A DNA stretch of 64,000 bases, from contig NZ_CP110396.1 in assembly GCF_029910215.1 (NCBI RefSeq), positions 1,426,001 through 1,490,000 on the forward strand, written 5' to 3'. The notes under the pieces are model-generated. The model was not told where the DNA came from. It ran no database searches and worked only from the letters and a program-made list of their open reading frames with translations. Shown one piece after another: positions 1-7,906 of the stretch (positions are counted from its first letter, which is position 1; each line of letters begins with the position of its first letter). A program made the translations under genes and the position numbers. Source of the DNA: Paraburkholderia sp. D15 (lineage in GTDB: Bacteria > Pseudomonadota > Gammaproteobacteria > Burkholderiales > Burkholderiaceae).

Positions 1-1
1 G

Positions 2-763
2 AAATTTCGCGGTGTCAGAAATAAATATGAAAATCTTCTTGCAAAAGATATTTATAAAAATTCAGCGCTCGATCTGGCAAAGAAGAAAATCTACGACCAC
101 ATCAACAAGATGTTTTCCGAAAACAGGAAAGCCGAACTCGGCTTCAGCACGGGATCATTCCTGGCGGATATTCGCCAGTTTCATCTCGACTGGCAGTTTC
201 AACTCACGTCGTTATCCAACTGGGACACGCTGGAAAACCTCGCGCCGACCGACCTCACCGGCGCACTGGCCAATTTCAATCTATACGCCGCCTTGGGCAA
301 AGTTGAAGTCTCCAGCGAAAGATATTTCAGATATGAAAAATCCAAAAATCACTATTGCTCCAACGTCACCGCAAAAATCACGCATATCTACGTATATGCC
401 AAAGACAACTATTCTTTTAACGGGCAACAATATTTGGGACACTGGAACAAATATGGGGTAATTATCGCACCAGGATCACTTTTCTCGCAATCCGGCTCAC
501 CAAAACGTGACACAGACATCGACATCTGGATAAAAAATACAAACAGACCGGTGGACACACGAAAAAATTTGTTTGGAAAATTCAAGGAAACCGACGTCTA
601 TTTTCCAGTCTACAACGCCGACTATTGCCGCTGGCGGGATAAACACCAGCGAGGCGGAGATTTCATGATATATTCCAAGCCAGTTTACTTAAAGCTAAAA
701 AAGCCAATCGATCTTGAACTTGGTGAAATATGCAGATTAGAGTCATCAGACTTGCCGGTTTAG
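2..763 (+). CDS. DUF6402-type protein, 5' end outside window
   Basis: The reading frame is open from base 2, so the gene starts upstream of the window; the first internal ATG is at 110. The visible 253 residues include IYVYAKDNYSF, QYLGHWNKYGVII and, near the end, YFPVYNADYCRW followed by RGGDFMIYS. I recognise this pattern as DUF6402, a family often encoded near type VI secretion cargo genes in Burkholderiales (family knowledge from memory). No catalytic motif is evident. Base composition is clearly more AT-rich than the genes after 1.3 kb, which suggests horizontal acquisition. The next gene starts inside its last codons (34-nt overlap), so the two are probably co-expressed. A role as a secreted effector or effector-associated protein is inference only. 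Confidence 0.75.
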   Translation, partial: KFRGVRNKYENLLAKDIYKNSALDLAKKKIYDHINKMFSENRKAELGFSTGSFLADIRQFHLDWQFQLTSLSNWDTLENLAPTDLTGALANFNLYAALGKVEVSSERYFRYEKSKNHYCSNVTAKITHIYVYAKDNYSFNGQQYLGHWNKYGVIIAPGSLFSQSGSPKRDTDIDIWIKNTNRPVDTRKNLFGKFKETDVYFPVYNADYCRWRDKHQRGGDFMIYSKPVYLKLKKPIDLELGEICRLESSDLPV

Positions 764-1134
764 CCTTGATCATTTTCTTCATAACCGGCCTGATCATTCA
801 CACGAACAGGCCAAATTACGGACGTTGCGAATTTTTCACAAAAAAATTAAACGGAGGATCGAAAAATTTTCATGGAAAACAATATTTCGCCAAATTATGT
901 GGCGCAGATATCAAAAATGGTACCGAGATAAGATTTCAATTACTCGATGAAACGGGAAAGTTACTTGCGCAACGATATTTTTCCTATTACGTGAATTCCG
1001 CTTCGGAGCGAGACCTATCTGACGGCATGGATTCGATTATCTACTATGATCAGTCGAGCGATGCTGCAATGAAATCAATCTCAATGCCGCCTGCCAGGTG
1101 GGACTGGATCCGAGCCAGACTGCCTCTTTTTTGA
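730..1134 (+). CDS. small membrane-anchored or secreted protein, unknown function
   Basis: This 134-residue protein has one hydrophobic segment at about residues 5-24 (LAGLALIIFFITGLII), then a polar domain with two cysteines (in YGRCEF and KLCGAD). That layout suggests an inner-membrane anchor with a periplasmic domain. I do not recognise the family. Its start overlaps the end of the DUF6402-type gene by 34 nt, and it shares that gene's AT-rich composition, so both probably arrived together. In secretion-linked loci a small membrane gene directly after a cargo gene is often its immunity partner. That is a contextual guess and nothing in the sequence proves it. Confidence 0.55.
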   Translation: MQIRVIRLAGLALIIFFITGLIIHTNRPNYGRCEFFTKKLNGGSKNFHGKQYFAKLCGADIKNGTEIRFQLLDETGKLLAQRYFSYYVNSASERDLSDGMDSIIYYDQSSDAAMKSISMPPARWDWIRARLPLF

Positions 1135-1239
1135 TGGTCGTAGCGCCAACAGCAAGTGACGGAGAGGCGGGAGTCTTGTGGTCAGTTAGCTGGCCATGAT
1201 TCCCGCACCGTTCCATCACCATCCCAACTCATCTCCAGT

Positions 1240-1267
1240 TTGCAAAAATCCATATCTAGACTATTAT
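1240..1267 (+). promoter_or_regulatory. probable promoter of the antitoxin-toxin pair
   Basis: TTGCAA (1240-1245) and TATTAT (1262-1267) are separated by 16 bp, giving a reasonable sigma-70 match 33 bp before the antitoxin ATG at 1300. The spacer is AT-rich, unlike the surrounding DNA. Predicted by eye only. Confidence 0.45.
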
Positions 1268-1299
1268 TATCACCAAGTACACATCAGGACTCCCCACTC

Positions 1300-1737
1300 A
1301 TGGCTCACGCTGCCCGCGCCACCCAGCCTGAAGCGCCGATTCGACAACCCGCCTCATCCCCTTCCTTTGCGGACATGTCGGCGGCGGGGTTGCGCGCTTT
1401 CTTCAACATCGCGCGCGACTGGGACCTGAGTGCCGAAGAGCAGATCGTGCTGCTCGGCTCGCCTGGCCGCTCCACCTTCTTCAAATGGAAAGCCGCGCCG
1501 GAAACCGCCCGCCTCGGGCGCGACACGCTCGAACGTCTATCGTTGCTGCTCGGCATCTACAAGGCGCTGCAGATCCTTCTCCCGCAAGCCAGCGCGGCCG
1601 ACGCGTGGATCAAACGTCCCAACAGCGCGCCGCCGTTCGGCGGCCGTCGCGCGCTGGACCGCATGCTGGCGGGCAACATCAGCGATCTCGTGGCCGTGCG
1701 CCAATATCTCGACGCAATGCGAGGCGGCTGGGCGTGA
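1300..1737 (+). CDS. ParS/MbcA/Xre-type antitoxin (DUF2384)
   Basis: This 145-residue protein matches the antitoxin of RES-type toxin-antitoxin modules. The N-terminal two thirds looks helical (GLRAFFNIARDWDLS, then EEQIVLLGSPGRSTFFKW), as in the Xre-like domain. The C-terminal part has the DUF2384 toxin-binding pattern (LLGIYKALQILLP, then a W-x-x-x-P segment, GRRALDRMLAGNIS, and VRQYLDAMRGGWA at the end). I chose ATG 1300 because it directly precedes the conserved part and sits just after a promoter-like sequence; the frame also extends to 1156 without similarity. The antitoxin neutralises the downstream RES protein and probably represses its own promoter (family knowledge). Its stop overlaps the toxin's GTG start. 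Confidence 0.85.
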   Translation: MAHAARATQPEAPIRQPASSPSFADMSAAGLRAFFNIARDWDLSAEEQIVLLGSPGRSTFFKWKAAPETARLGRDTLERLSLLLGIYKALQILLPQASAADAWIKRPNSAPPFGGRRALDRMLAGNISDLVAVRQYLDAMRGGWA

Positions 1738-2435
1738 CACAACCACACTGGCAGGACCGCTGGCACAGCGCGCCGCTCGACTGGTCGCCCGCGTACCGGG
1801 TCATTCCCACACGCTTTCCGGCTGTCAATCTGTTCGACCGCGTGGCATCGGCGGAAGATTTCGATGCGCTCTACGCGCTCGAAGCCATGACCAACGACCG
1901 CCTTCGCACCGAAGTCGGCGACCTCGATCTGGTGCCGCTCGAAGAGCGCCGCTTCGGCCCGGGCTATGGGCCGATCATGGCCGCGTTGACGCATCTGAAT
2001 CCGCTCGGCAGCCGCTTCTCCGACGGCAGTTACGGCGTGTTCTACTGCGCCCGTTCGCGCGTCACGGCCATCGCCGAAACGCGTTATCACACCGGCAAGT
2101 TTTTGGCGGCAACGGCCGAGGCGCCCATGCGTCAGCAGATGCGTCTTTACACGGTCGTCGCGCAGGGCGAGGTGGTGGATATTCGCGACGATGCATCGCT
2201 GGATCTCGCGGTGCTCTCGCCAGACGATTACCTCGCCGGCCAGGCGCTAGGCCGCGCGGCGCGCGAAGCCGGCGCCGCGGGTATTGCGTATCCATCGGTG
2301 CGCGATCCGCACGGCGAGTGTCTGGCCGCGTTCAGGACGACGCTGCTGCGCGACTGCCATCACGCCGCCTATCTGGAATACAACTGGAACGGCACGAACG
2401 TCGACATGGTGTTCGAACTGAATCAGGTCGGCTGA
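1734..2435 (+). CDS. RES-domain toxin (NAD+-degrading family)
   Basis: This 233-residue protein starts at GTG 1734, overlapping the antitoxin TGA by 3 nt. The family-defining R, E and S are visible: R94 in SRFSDGSYGVFYCA, E115 in AIAETRYH and S188 in AYPSVRDPHGE. Characterised RES toxins deplete cellular NAD+ by phosphorolysis or ADP-ribosyl transfer and arrest growth (family knowledge). The antitoxin-then-toxin order and translational coupling are standard for the type. All three residues are present and the frame is intact, so the toxin is probably active. The next gene converges from the other strand, ending at 2526. Confidence 0.88.
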   Translation: MTQPHWQDRWHSAPLDWSPAYRVIPTRFPAVNLFDRVASAEDFDALYALEAMTNDRLRTEVGDLDLVPLEERRFGPGYGPIMAALTHLNPLGSRFSDGSYGVFYCARSRVTAIAETRYHTGKFLAATAEAPMRQQMRLYTVVAQGEVVDIRDDASLDLAVLSPDDYLAGQALGRAAREAGAAGIAYPSVRDPHGECLAAFRTTLLRDCHHAAYLEYNWNGTNVDMVFELNQVG

Positions 2436-2525
2436 CCGGAAGAAAAAGGCGGCACAAGGTCGATGTATGCATCGCGCGGCAAACTCGCGCGCCGCGCCGT
2501 CAACCGCCAACGGCCCCATCACGCC

Positions 2526-3263
2526 TCAAGGCAACGGCAACGCAGCCGCCCCATCCGCGCGCGCCTCGTCGGTCGAAACCGACCAGCGCCGCAACACCTT
2601 CGGCTCGACGATCGTCAGCTTGCCGCTGGACGAGAACGCGCCCGTGTCGATAAACACCTGCGAGCCGACCTGCTTGATATCGGACACCGGCGTGTGACCG
2701 CAATAGGTCAGCGAAAGACCGCGCTGCAACGCGGGATCGCCGTTCCCCAACGCGAGGTCGCGTCCCCAGAGCAATTGCTGACGCGTCTCGGCGGAATAAT
2801 TCCCCGCGTCCAGTTCGAGATCCGAGCCGAAGAATTCGGCATGCAGAATATTGAAGCGCTCCTTGCCGCTTCCCACCACGCGCACCAGCGGCAACGGACG
2901 CAATAGCGCCGCGTACTGCTGCAAGCGCTCGTCGGGCAAATCCATCGCCCATGTCCCGCCGATGCCATACCACCACTGCCGCCGCATGCGTCCCTCGGCA
3001 ACACCGCACAACGTGTCTTCGTGATTGCCGAGCACCGGGTAGAACCACGGCTTGCCGATCAGCGTCAACGCGAGTTCGGAGTGCTCGCCGCGATCCACCA
3101 GATCGCCGACCGAGAACAGCCGGTCGCGCGCGGGATCGAACGCGATACTGCGCAGCAGATAGCGCAATGCATCGACGCAGCCGTGCAGATCGCCGACCAC
3201 GAAGTCGCGACCGGCTTCGTTGGCCGGATGATGCTCGACAGTGTTGACGGATGCGGAAGTCAT
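2526..3263 (-). CDS. calcineurin-like metallophosphoesterase (PrpA-like protein phosphatase)
   Basis: This 245-residue protein has the full metal-binding signature of PPP-type phosphatases: GDLHGC (D25, H27), GDLVDRGE (D54, D57) and GNHE (N80, H81), with late histidines in ILHAEFF and YCGHTPV. The size and motifs fit bacterial serine/threonine phosphatases of the PrpA/PrpB or lambda-phosphatase kind, or a dinucleotide tetraphosphatase-related enzyme; the substrate cannot be read from sequence. It is a stand-alone reverse-strand gene between the RES toxin (convergent) and the DUF1345 gene (divergent, about 100 bp away). Confidence 0.8.
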   Translation of the reverse strand: MTSASVNTVEHHPANEAGRDFVVGDLHGCVDALRYLLRSIAFDPARDRLFSVGDLVDRGEHSELALTLIGKPWFYPVLGNHEDTLCGVAEGRMRRQWWYGIGGTWAMDLPDERLQQYAALLRPLPLVRVVGSGKERFNILHAEFFGSDLELDAGNYSAETRQQLLWGRDLALGNGDPALQRGLSLTYCGHTPVSDIKQVGSQVFIDTGAFSSSGKLTIVEPKVLRRWSVSTDEARADGAAALPLP

Positions 3264-3365
3264 TCGATCATCATAATGCGTCGATCTGGCGAACGTATGC
3301 GCGTTGGCGATCGTAAGGTACGCACAGGTAGAATCCGCGACACGAACAGACTAAAAACGCCACTC

Positions 3366-4028
3366 ATGTCCGCACAACTTTTTCCGCAGGTTCTTCGTAA
3401 CCGGCCGCGTATGCTGATCGGTCTCGCCGTCGGCATCGTGATCGCCCTGCTGCTGCCCGCTCATACGCGTCCGATGGTACGGGGTCTCGCCGGTTGGGAC
3501 GCCGCCGTATGGACCTACCTGGTGCTGATCTGGCTGCACATGATCGTCGCCGACGAAGGCCGCGTGCGCGACTACGCGCGCCGCGACGACGAGAACGCCG
3601 GCGTGGTGCTCGCCGTGATCTGCGTGGCGACGGTCGCGAGCCTGGCCGCGATCGTGCTCGAACTGGCGTCGGCCAAGGGTTCGTCCGGCGCGTCGAGCGC
3701 ATGGCACTACGCGCTGACCGGCCTGACGATGGTCGGCGCATGGTTCATGATCCCGACCATCTTCACGTCGCACTACGCGCGCCTGTATTACGACCCGGAC
3801 GTCGCGGAAACGCCGCTGCTGTTTCCCGATCACAAGCTCGAACCGAACTATTGGGACTTCCTGTACTTCTCGTTCACGATCGCGGTGGCGTCACAGACCT
3901 CGGACGTGGTGCTGCGCTCGCGCACGATCCGCCGCGCCGCGCTCGCACAGTCGATCCTGTCGTTCTATTTCAACGTCGCCGTGCTCGGGTTGTGCGTGAA
4001 CATCGCGGCGGGGCTGGTCGGGTCGTAA
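3366..4028 (+). CDS. DUF1345 family integral membrane protein
   Basis: This 220-residue protein has about five hydrophobic segments: around residues 16-31 ([16 protein letters not shown]), 47-60, 80-99, 118-135 and 195-217. It has the DUF1345 signature region [19 protein letters not shown] followed by [24 protein letters not shown] 3366 is preferred over upstream in-frame starts because the preceding sequence reads as non-coding and the protein then begins with a normal membrane-protein N-terminus. The function of DUF1345 is unknown. The gene is followed by a strong hairpin, so it is probably transcribed alone. Confidence 0.8.
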   Translation: MSAQLFPQVLRNRPRMLIGLAVGIVIALLLPAHTRPMVRGLAGWDAAVWTYLVLIWLHMIVADEGRVRDYARRDDENAGVVLAVICVATVASLAAIVLELASAKGSSGASSAWHYALTGLTMVGAWFMIPTIFTSHYARLYYDPDVAETPLLFPDHKLEPNYWDFLYFSFTIAVASQTSDVVLRSRTIRRAALAQSILSFYFNVAVLGLCVNIAAGLVGS

Positions 4029-4035
4029 CGGCTCC

Positions 4036-4066
4036 GGCGCCGCGTGTAAAACCCGCACGCGGCGCC
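4036..4066 (+). terminator. hairpin after the DUF1345 gene
   Basis: GGCGCCGCGTG (4036-4046) pairs perfectly with CACGCGGCGCC (4056-4066) around a 9-nt loop, 8 nt after the stop codon. No U-tract follows, so it is a terminator-like or 3'-protecting hairpin rather than a textbook intrinsic terminator. Confidence 0.55.
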
Positions 4067-4453
4067 CCGATTTACCCACATCCCACCCGCCGCTCCCACG
4101 GCGTCCGCGCGCCGTCTCGCTCCGTCCCCGCTTCGACCACCCCGCCGTTTCCTCCCACGGGCCATGCGCCGGCCCATTCCGGCACGCTGCCGGCCCCGCT
4201 CCACGGCCGTCACTGGCACAACGCTTGCTGCTTCCAACGAATAGTGCCGGCCGGCCGCCAGTTCATCGACAGATGGCGTCCATGCACCTTCGACTGGCCA
4301 GCGGCGTGACGATCTATGCACTACATTGACCAGTACGCGCCTTCGCTCGACGCAGGCGCGCGCTAGCGTTAGCCGGCTCTGGAAGCCCAATGAGCGCTGT
4401 GATCGCATGTCTATTGCATCCACACCGCAGCAGGACGAATCTGGAAACGACCG
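4067..4453. other. non-coding gap upstream of glgE
   Basis: These 387 bp lie between the DUF1345 hairpin and the first gene of the glucan-trehalose cluster. I see no convincing gene. The cluster promoter should lie here, but no sigma-70 pair stood out by eye. Confidence 0.4.
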
Positions 4454-7400
4454 ATGGAATCTCCAAACGGGTACGCGCCGCGGATTTACTTTTTTCATTC
4501 ACTTCTGGTTGGGCCGCTTGCCGCATGGCCTGCGCAATTCGCGCATGCCGCCGCGCTAGGCTTCGATCACGCGCTGATCGGCGGGCTCTTCGAGCCGGGT
4601 CAGGCAGGCCACGGGCAGGTGGTCGGCAATCACGCGAAATTGCATCCAGTGTTCGAGGCGCAGGCGCCCGCCACCGACGCGCTACGCACACTGACCTCCA
4701 CCGCCCGCCAGCATGACTTGACCCTGCTCGCCGATCTGGTGATCGACCGTATGGCCGCCGACGGTGCGCTGTACGCCGAGCATTCCGACTGGTTTCATCC
4801 GTTCGAATCGGAAGAGGCGCGGCTCGATCCGCGCCACGTGCATCGCGAGGACAACGTCGCGTACGCGAACTTCGACGACCCGACCAGCAGCGCCGCGCTC
4901 ACCCGTTGGTGGACGCAACAACTGCTGGCGCTCGCCGACGCGGGCGTGGGCGGCTTCCGTTTCGACTCCCCGCACCGCGTGCCGGCCGCCGTCTGGCGCC
5001 AGCTCGGCGATGCGGTGCGGGCCAAACATCCGCACGTGCGCTTTCTCGCGGCAACGCCCGGCCTGTCGCGCGGCGATCTGCCCGGATTGGAAAGCGCCGG
5101 CTTCGACAGCGTGTTCTCGTCGGTACGCTGGTGGGACTTCCGCTCGAGCTGGATGGTCGAGGAACATGCGGCGCTCGCGCGCGTCGGCGCGCCGATCGCT
5201 TTCCCCGAAGCGCCGTACGGCACGCGCCTCGCCGCCGACCTGAGCGACGCGCACGACGCCGCCATCGTCGAACGCGCATACCGGCGCGCGCTATTCGCCT
5301 CCGCCTCCACCGGCACGGGATGGATGATGCCGATGGGCTTCGAATACGGCATCGCCGAGCCGATCTCGCAGACGCGCGGCGACGCCGCGCAATTCGCGCT
5401 CGCGGCTCAGGCCAAGCGCTTCGATCTGTCCGGACCGATCACGCACGTGAACGAAGTCGCGCGTCATAACGCGGCGCTGCACGCAAACGGCGAATTGCGC
5501 CCGCTGAGCGGGCCCGGCGCCCCGGTCGCCGTGCTGTTGCGCGCGGACCAGCCCGACCTGCGCGACGCGCACGAAGCCATCCTGATCGCGATCAATCCCG
5601 ACCTCGGCGCGCCGGTGCGCGTCGATCCCGCGCGCTTTCTGGCCGGCGTGCCCGGCAACTTCACGCGCTTCGTGCCGCTCGACGCGCCGGGCCACAGCAA
5701 GCCCGCCACGCTGACGCCGTTCACGCTCGCGCCCGGCGCGGTGCGCCTCTACCGCGCGGTGACGGAAAAACCGATCTGCCTCGCGCCGCCCGTCGACAAG
5801 GCGAACAGCAAGCGCAGCGGCCGCAAGACCGTGGTCGAAGCGATGAGCGCGCCGCGCGTGGCGATCGAAAGCGTGACGCCCTCGGTCGATCACGGCCGCT
5901 TCGCGGCCAAGCGCAGCGTCGGCGAACGCGCCGAAGTCACCGCCGCGATCTTCGCCGAAGGGCACGACAAGATCGCCGCCGCCGTGCTCTGGCGCGCCGC
6001 CGACGAAACCGCGTGGCACGAAGTGCCGATGTCGCCCTCGCAGCCCGCCGGCCTCGACATCTGGAAGGCGCACATTCCGCTCGAACGCGTAGGCCGTCAC
6101 GAGTTCACCGTGATCGCATGGCGCGACGACTTCGCTTCACTGGTCGAGCACATCCAGAAGAAGCTGAAAGCCGGCCAGACGGTCGAACTCGAACTCGACG
6201 AAGCCTCGCATCTGTTCGCGCTGGTGCTCGCCGAAGTGGAGACCGTGGAAGGCGCGGTGACCGAACCGCTCGAACACATCGTCAAGGTGTTCACGAAGGC
6301 CGACGCCGCGACGCGCCTCGCGCTGCTGCTCGCGCCGACCACCGCGAAGGCGATGAACGCCGCGCGCCACCGGCCGTTCCTGAGTCGCGATCCGGTCGTC
6401 TACAAGATCGACGCGGACCGTACCGCCGCCAGCTTCGCGAGCTGGTACGAGATCTTCCCGCGCTCGATGAGCGACGACGAATCGCGCCACGGCACGTTCG
6501 CCGACGTGACGACGAAACTGCCGCGCATCCGCGACATGGGTTTCGACGTGCTGTACTTCCCGCCGATCCATCCGATCGGCGTCGCGAACCGTAAGGGCCG
6601 CAACAATACGCTGACCGCGCAACCGGGCGACGTCGGCAGTCCGTACGCGATCGGCGGCGCAGAAGGCGGCCACACCGCCGTGCATCCGCAGCTCGGCACG
6701 CTCGACGACTTCAAGGCAATGCTCGCCGCCGCGCACGCGCACGGCCTCGAAATCGCGCTCGACTTCGCGGTGCAGTGCTCGCCGGATCACCCGTGGCTGA
6801 AGGAGCATCCGACGTGGTTCGCGTGGCGTCCCGACGGCACGCTGCGCTACGCGGAAAATCCGCCGAAGAAGTATCAGGACATCGTCAACCCCGACTTTTA
6901 CGCGCACGACGCCAAGCCCGACCTGTGGCTCGCGCTGCGCGACGTGTTCCTGTTCTGGATCGACGCGGGCGTGCGGATTTTCCGTATCGACAATCCGCAC
7001 ACCAAGCCGCTGCCGTTCTGGGAATGGGTGATCGCTGATGTGCGCGCGCGCTTCCCGGACACGATCTTCCTCGCCGAGGCATTCACGCGGCCGCGCATGA
7101 TGAACCGTCTCGGCAAGATCGGCTTCTCCGAGTCGTACACGTATTTCACGTGGCGCGAGTCGAAGCGCGACTTCATCGAGTACATGAACGAACTCACGCG
7201 GACCGACGCGCGCGACTTCTACCGGCCGAACTTCTTCGTCAACACGCCGGACATCAATCCGCGCCATCTGCAATCGCAGGGCCGCACGGGCTTTCTGATT
7301 CGCGCGGCGCTCGCGTCGACACTCGCCGGCCTGTGGGGCGTGTATAGCGGCTTCGAACTGTGCGAGGCCGCCGCGCTGCCCAACAGCGAGGAATATCTCG

Positions 7401-7906
7401 ACTCCGAGAAGTATCAGTTGCGCGCGTGGGACTGGAACCGGCCGGGCAACATCGTCGGCGAAATCACCGCGCTGAACCGCATCCGCCGCGCGAATCCGGC
7501 GCTGCAAACGCATCTCGGTCTCACGTTCCTCACCGCGCACAACGACAACGTTCTGCTCTTCGAGAAAGCGACCGGATCGCGCGACAACGTGATCGTCGTC
7601 GCGATCAATCTCGATCCGTTCAACGAACAGGGCGCCGACATCGAGTTGTCGTGGGAGACCTTCCAGCACTGGCATCTGCATGACCACGGCGCGCTCGAAG
7701 TGACCGATCAGATGACGGGCGCGCGTTTCGACTGGCACGGACGCTGGCAACACATCCAGCTCGGCTCCGGCCAACCGTTTTCGATCTGGCGCATCGCGCC
7801 GCTCGGCGGCCTGCCCGCCGAACGTCCCGACGACGCCGACAGCGACTCCGACAGCGCCCATCACGCAGACGCTGGCCAACCCACTCCAACGGAAGGTGCG
7901 ATATGA
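4454..7906 (+). CDS. glgE: GlgE maltose-1-phosphate maltosyltransferase with extra N-terminal GH13-like domain
   Basis: GlgE transfers maltosyl units from alpha-maltose 1-phosphate to the non-reducing end of alpha-1,4-glucan, releasing phosphate. The C-terminal two thirds (about residues 455-1130) is a complete GlgE: beta-sandwich N-domain, then a GH13 domain with nucleophile D846 (FRIDNPHTKP), acid/base E875 (FLAEAFTRP) and D933 (NTPDINP). Standard GlgE is about 660-700 residues. This one has 1150 because residues 1-450 form a second GlgE-like barrel. There the nucleophile position is kept (D171, FRFDSPHR), the acid/base aligns with A200 (FLAATPG) and the third acid with E252 (FPEAPYG), so it is probably non-catalytic. 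ATG 4454 directly precedes recognisable fold sequence. The stop overlaps treS by 4 nt. Confidence 0.93.
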   Translation: MESPNGYAPRIYFFHSLLVGPLAAWPAQFAHAAALGFDHALIGGLFEPGQAGHGQVVGNHAKLHPVFEAQAPATDALRTLTSTARQHDLTLLADLVIDRMAADGALYAEHSDWFHPFESEEARLDPRHVHREDNVAYANFDDPTSSAALTRWWTQQLLALADAGVGGFRFDSPHRVPAAVWRQLGDAVRAKHPHVRFLAATPGLSRGDLPGLESAGFDSVFSSVRWWDFRSSWMVEEHAALARVGAPIAFPEAPYGTRLAADLSDAHDAAIVERAYRRALFASASTGTGWMMPMGFEYGIAEPISQTRGDAAQFALAAQAKRFDLSGPITHVNEVARHNAALHANGELRPLSGPGAPVAVLLRADQPDLRDAHEAILIAINPDLGAPVRVDPARFLAGVPGNFTRFVPLDAPGHSKPATLTPFTLAPGAVRLYRAVTEKPICLAPPVDKANSKRSGRKTVVEAMSAPRVAIESVTPSVDHGRFAAKRSVGERAEVTAAIFAEGHDKIAAAVLWRAADETAWHEVPMSPSQPAGLDIWKAHIPLERVGRHEFTVIAWRDDFASLVEHIQKKLKAGQTVELELDEASHLFALVLAEVETVEGAVTEPLEHIVKVFTKADAATRLALLLAPTTAKAMNAARHRPFLSRDPVVYKIDADRTAASFASWYEIFPRSMSDDESRHGTFADVTTKLPRIRDMGFDVLYFPPIHPIGVANRKGRNNTLTAQPGDVGSPYAIGGAEGGHTAVHPQLGTLDDFKAMLAAAHAHGLEIALDFAVQCSPDHPWLKEHPTWFAWRPDGTLRYAENPPKKYQDIVNPDFYAHDAKPDLWLALRDVFLFWIDAGVRIFRIDNPHTKPLPFWEWVIADVRARFPDTIFLAEAFTRPRMMNRLGKIGFSESYTYFTWRESKRDFIEYMNELTRTDARDFYRPNFFVNTPDINPRHLQSQGRTGFLIRAALASTLAGLWGVYSGFELCEAAALPNSEEYLDSEKYQLRAWDWNRPGNIVGEITALNRIRRANPALQTHLGLTFLTAHNDNVLLFEKATGSRDNVIVVAINLDPFNEQGADIELSWETFQHWHLHDHGALEVTDQMTGARFDWHGRWQHIQLGSGQPFSIWRIAPLGGLPAERPDDADSDSDSAHHADAGQPTPTEGAI

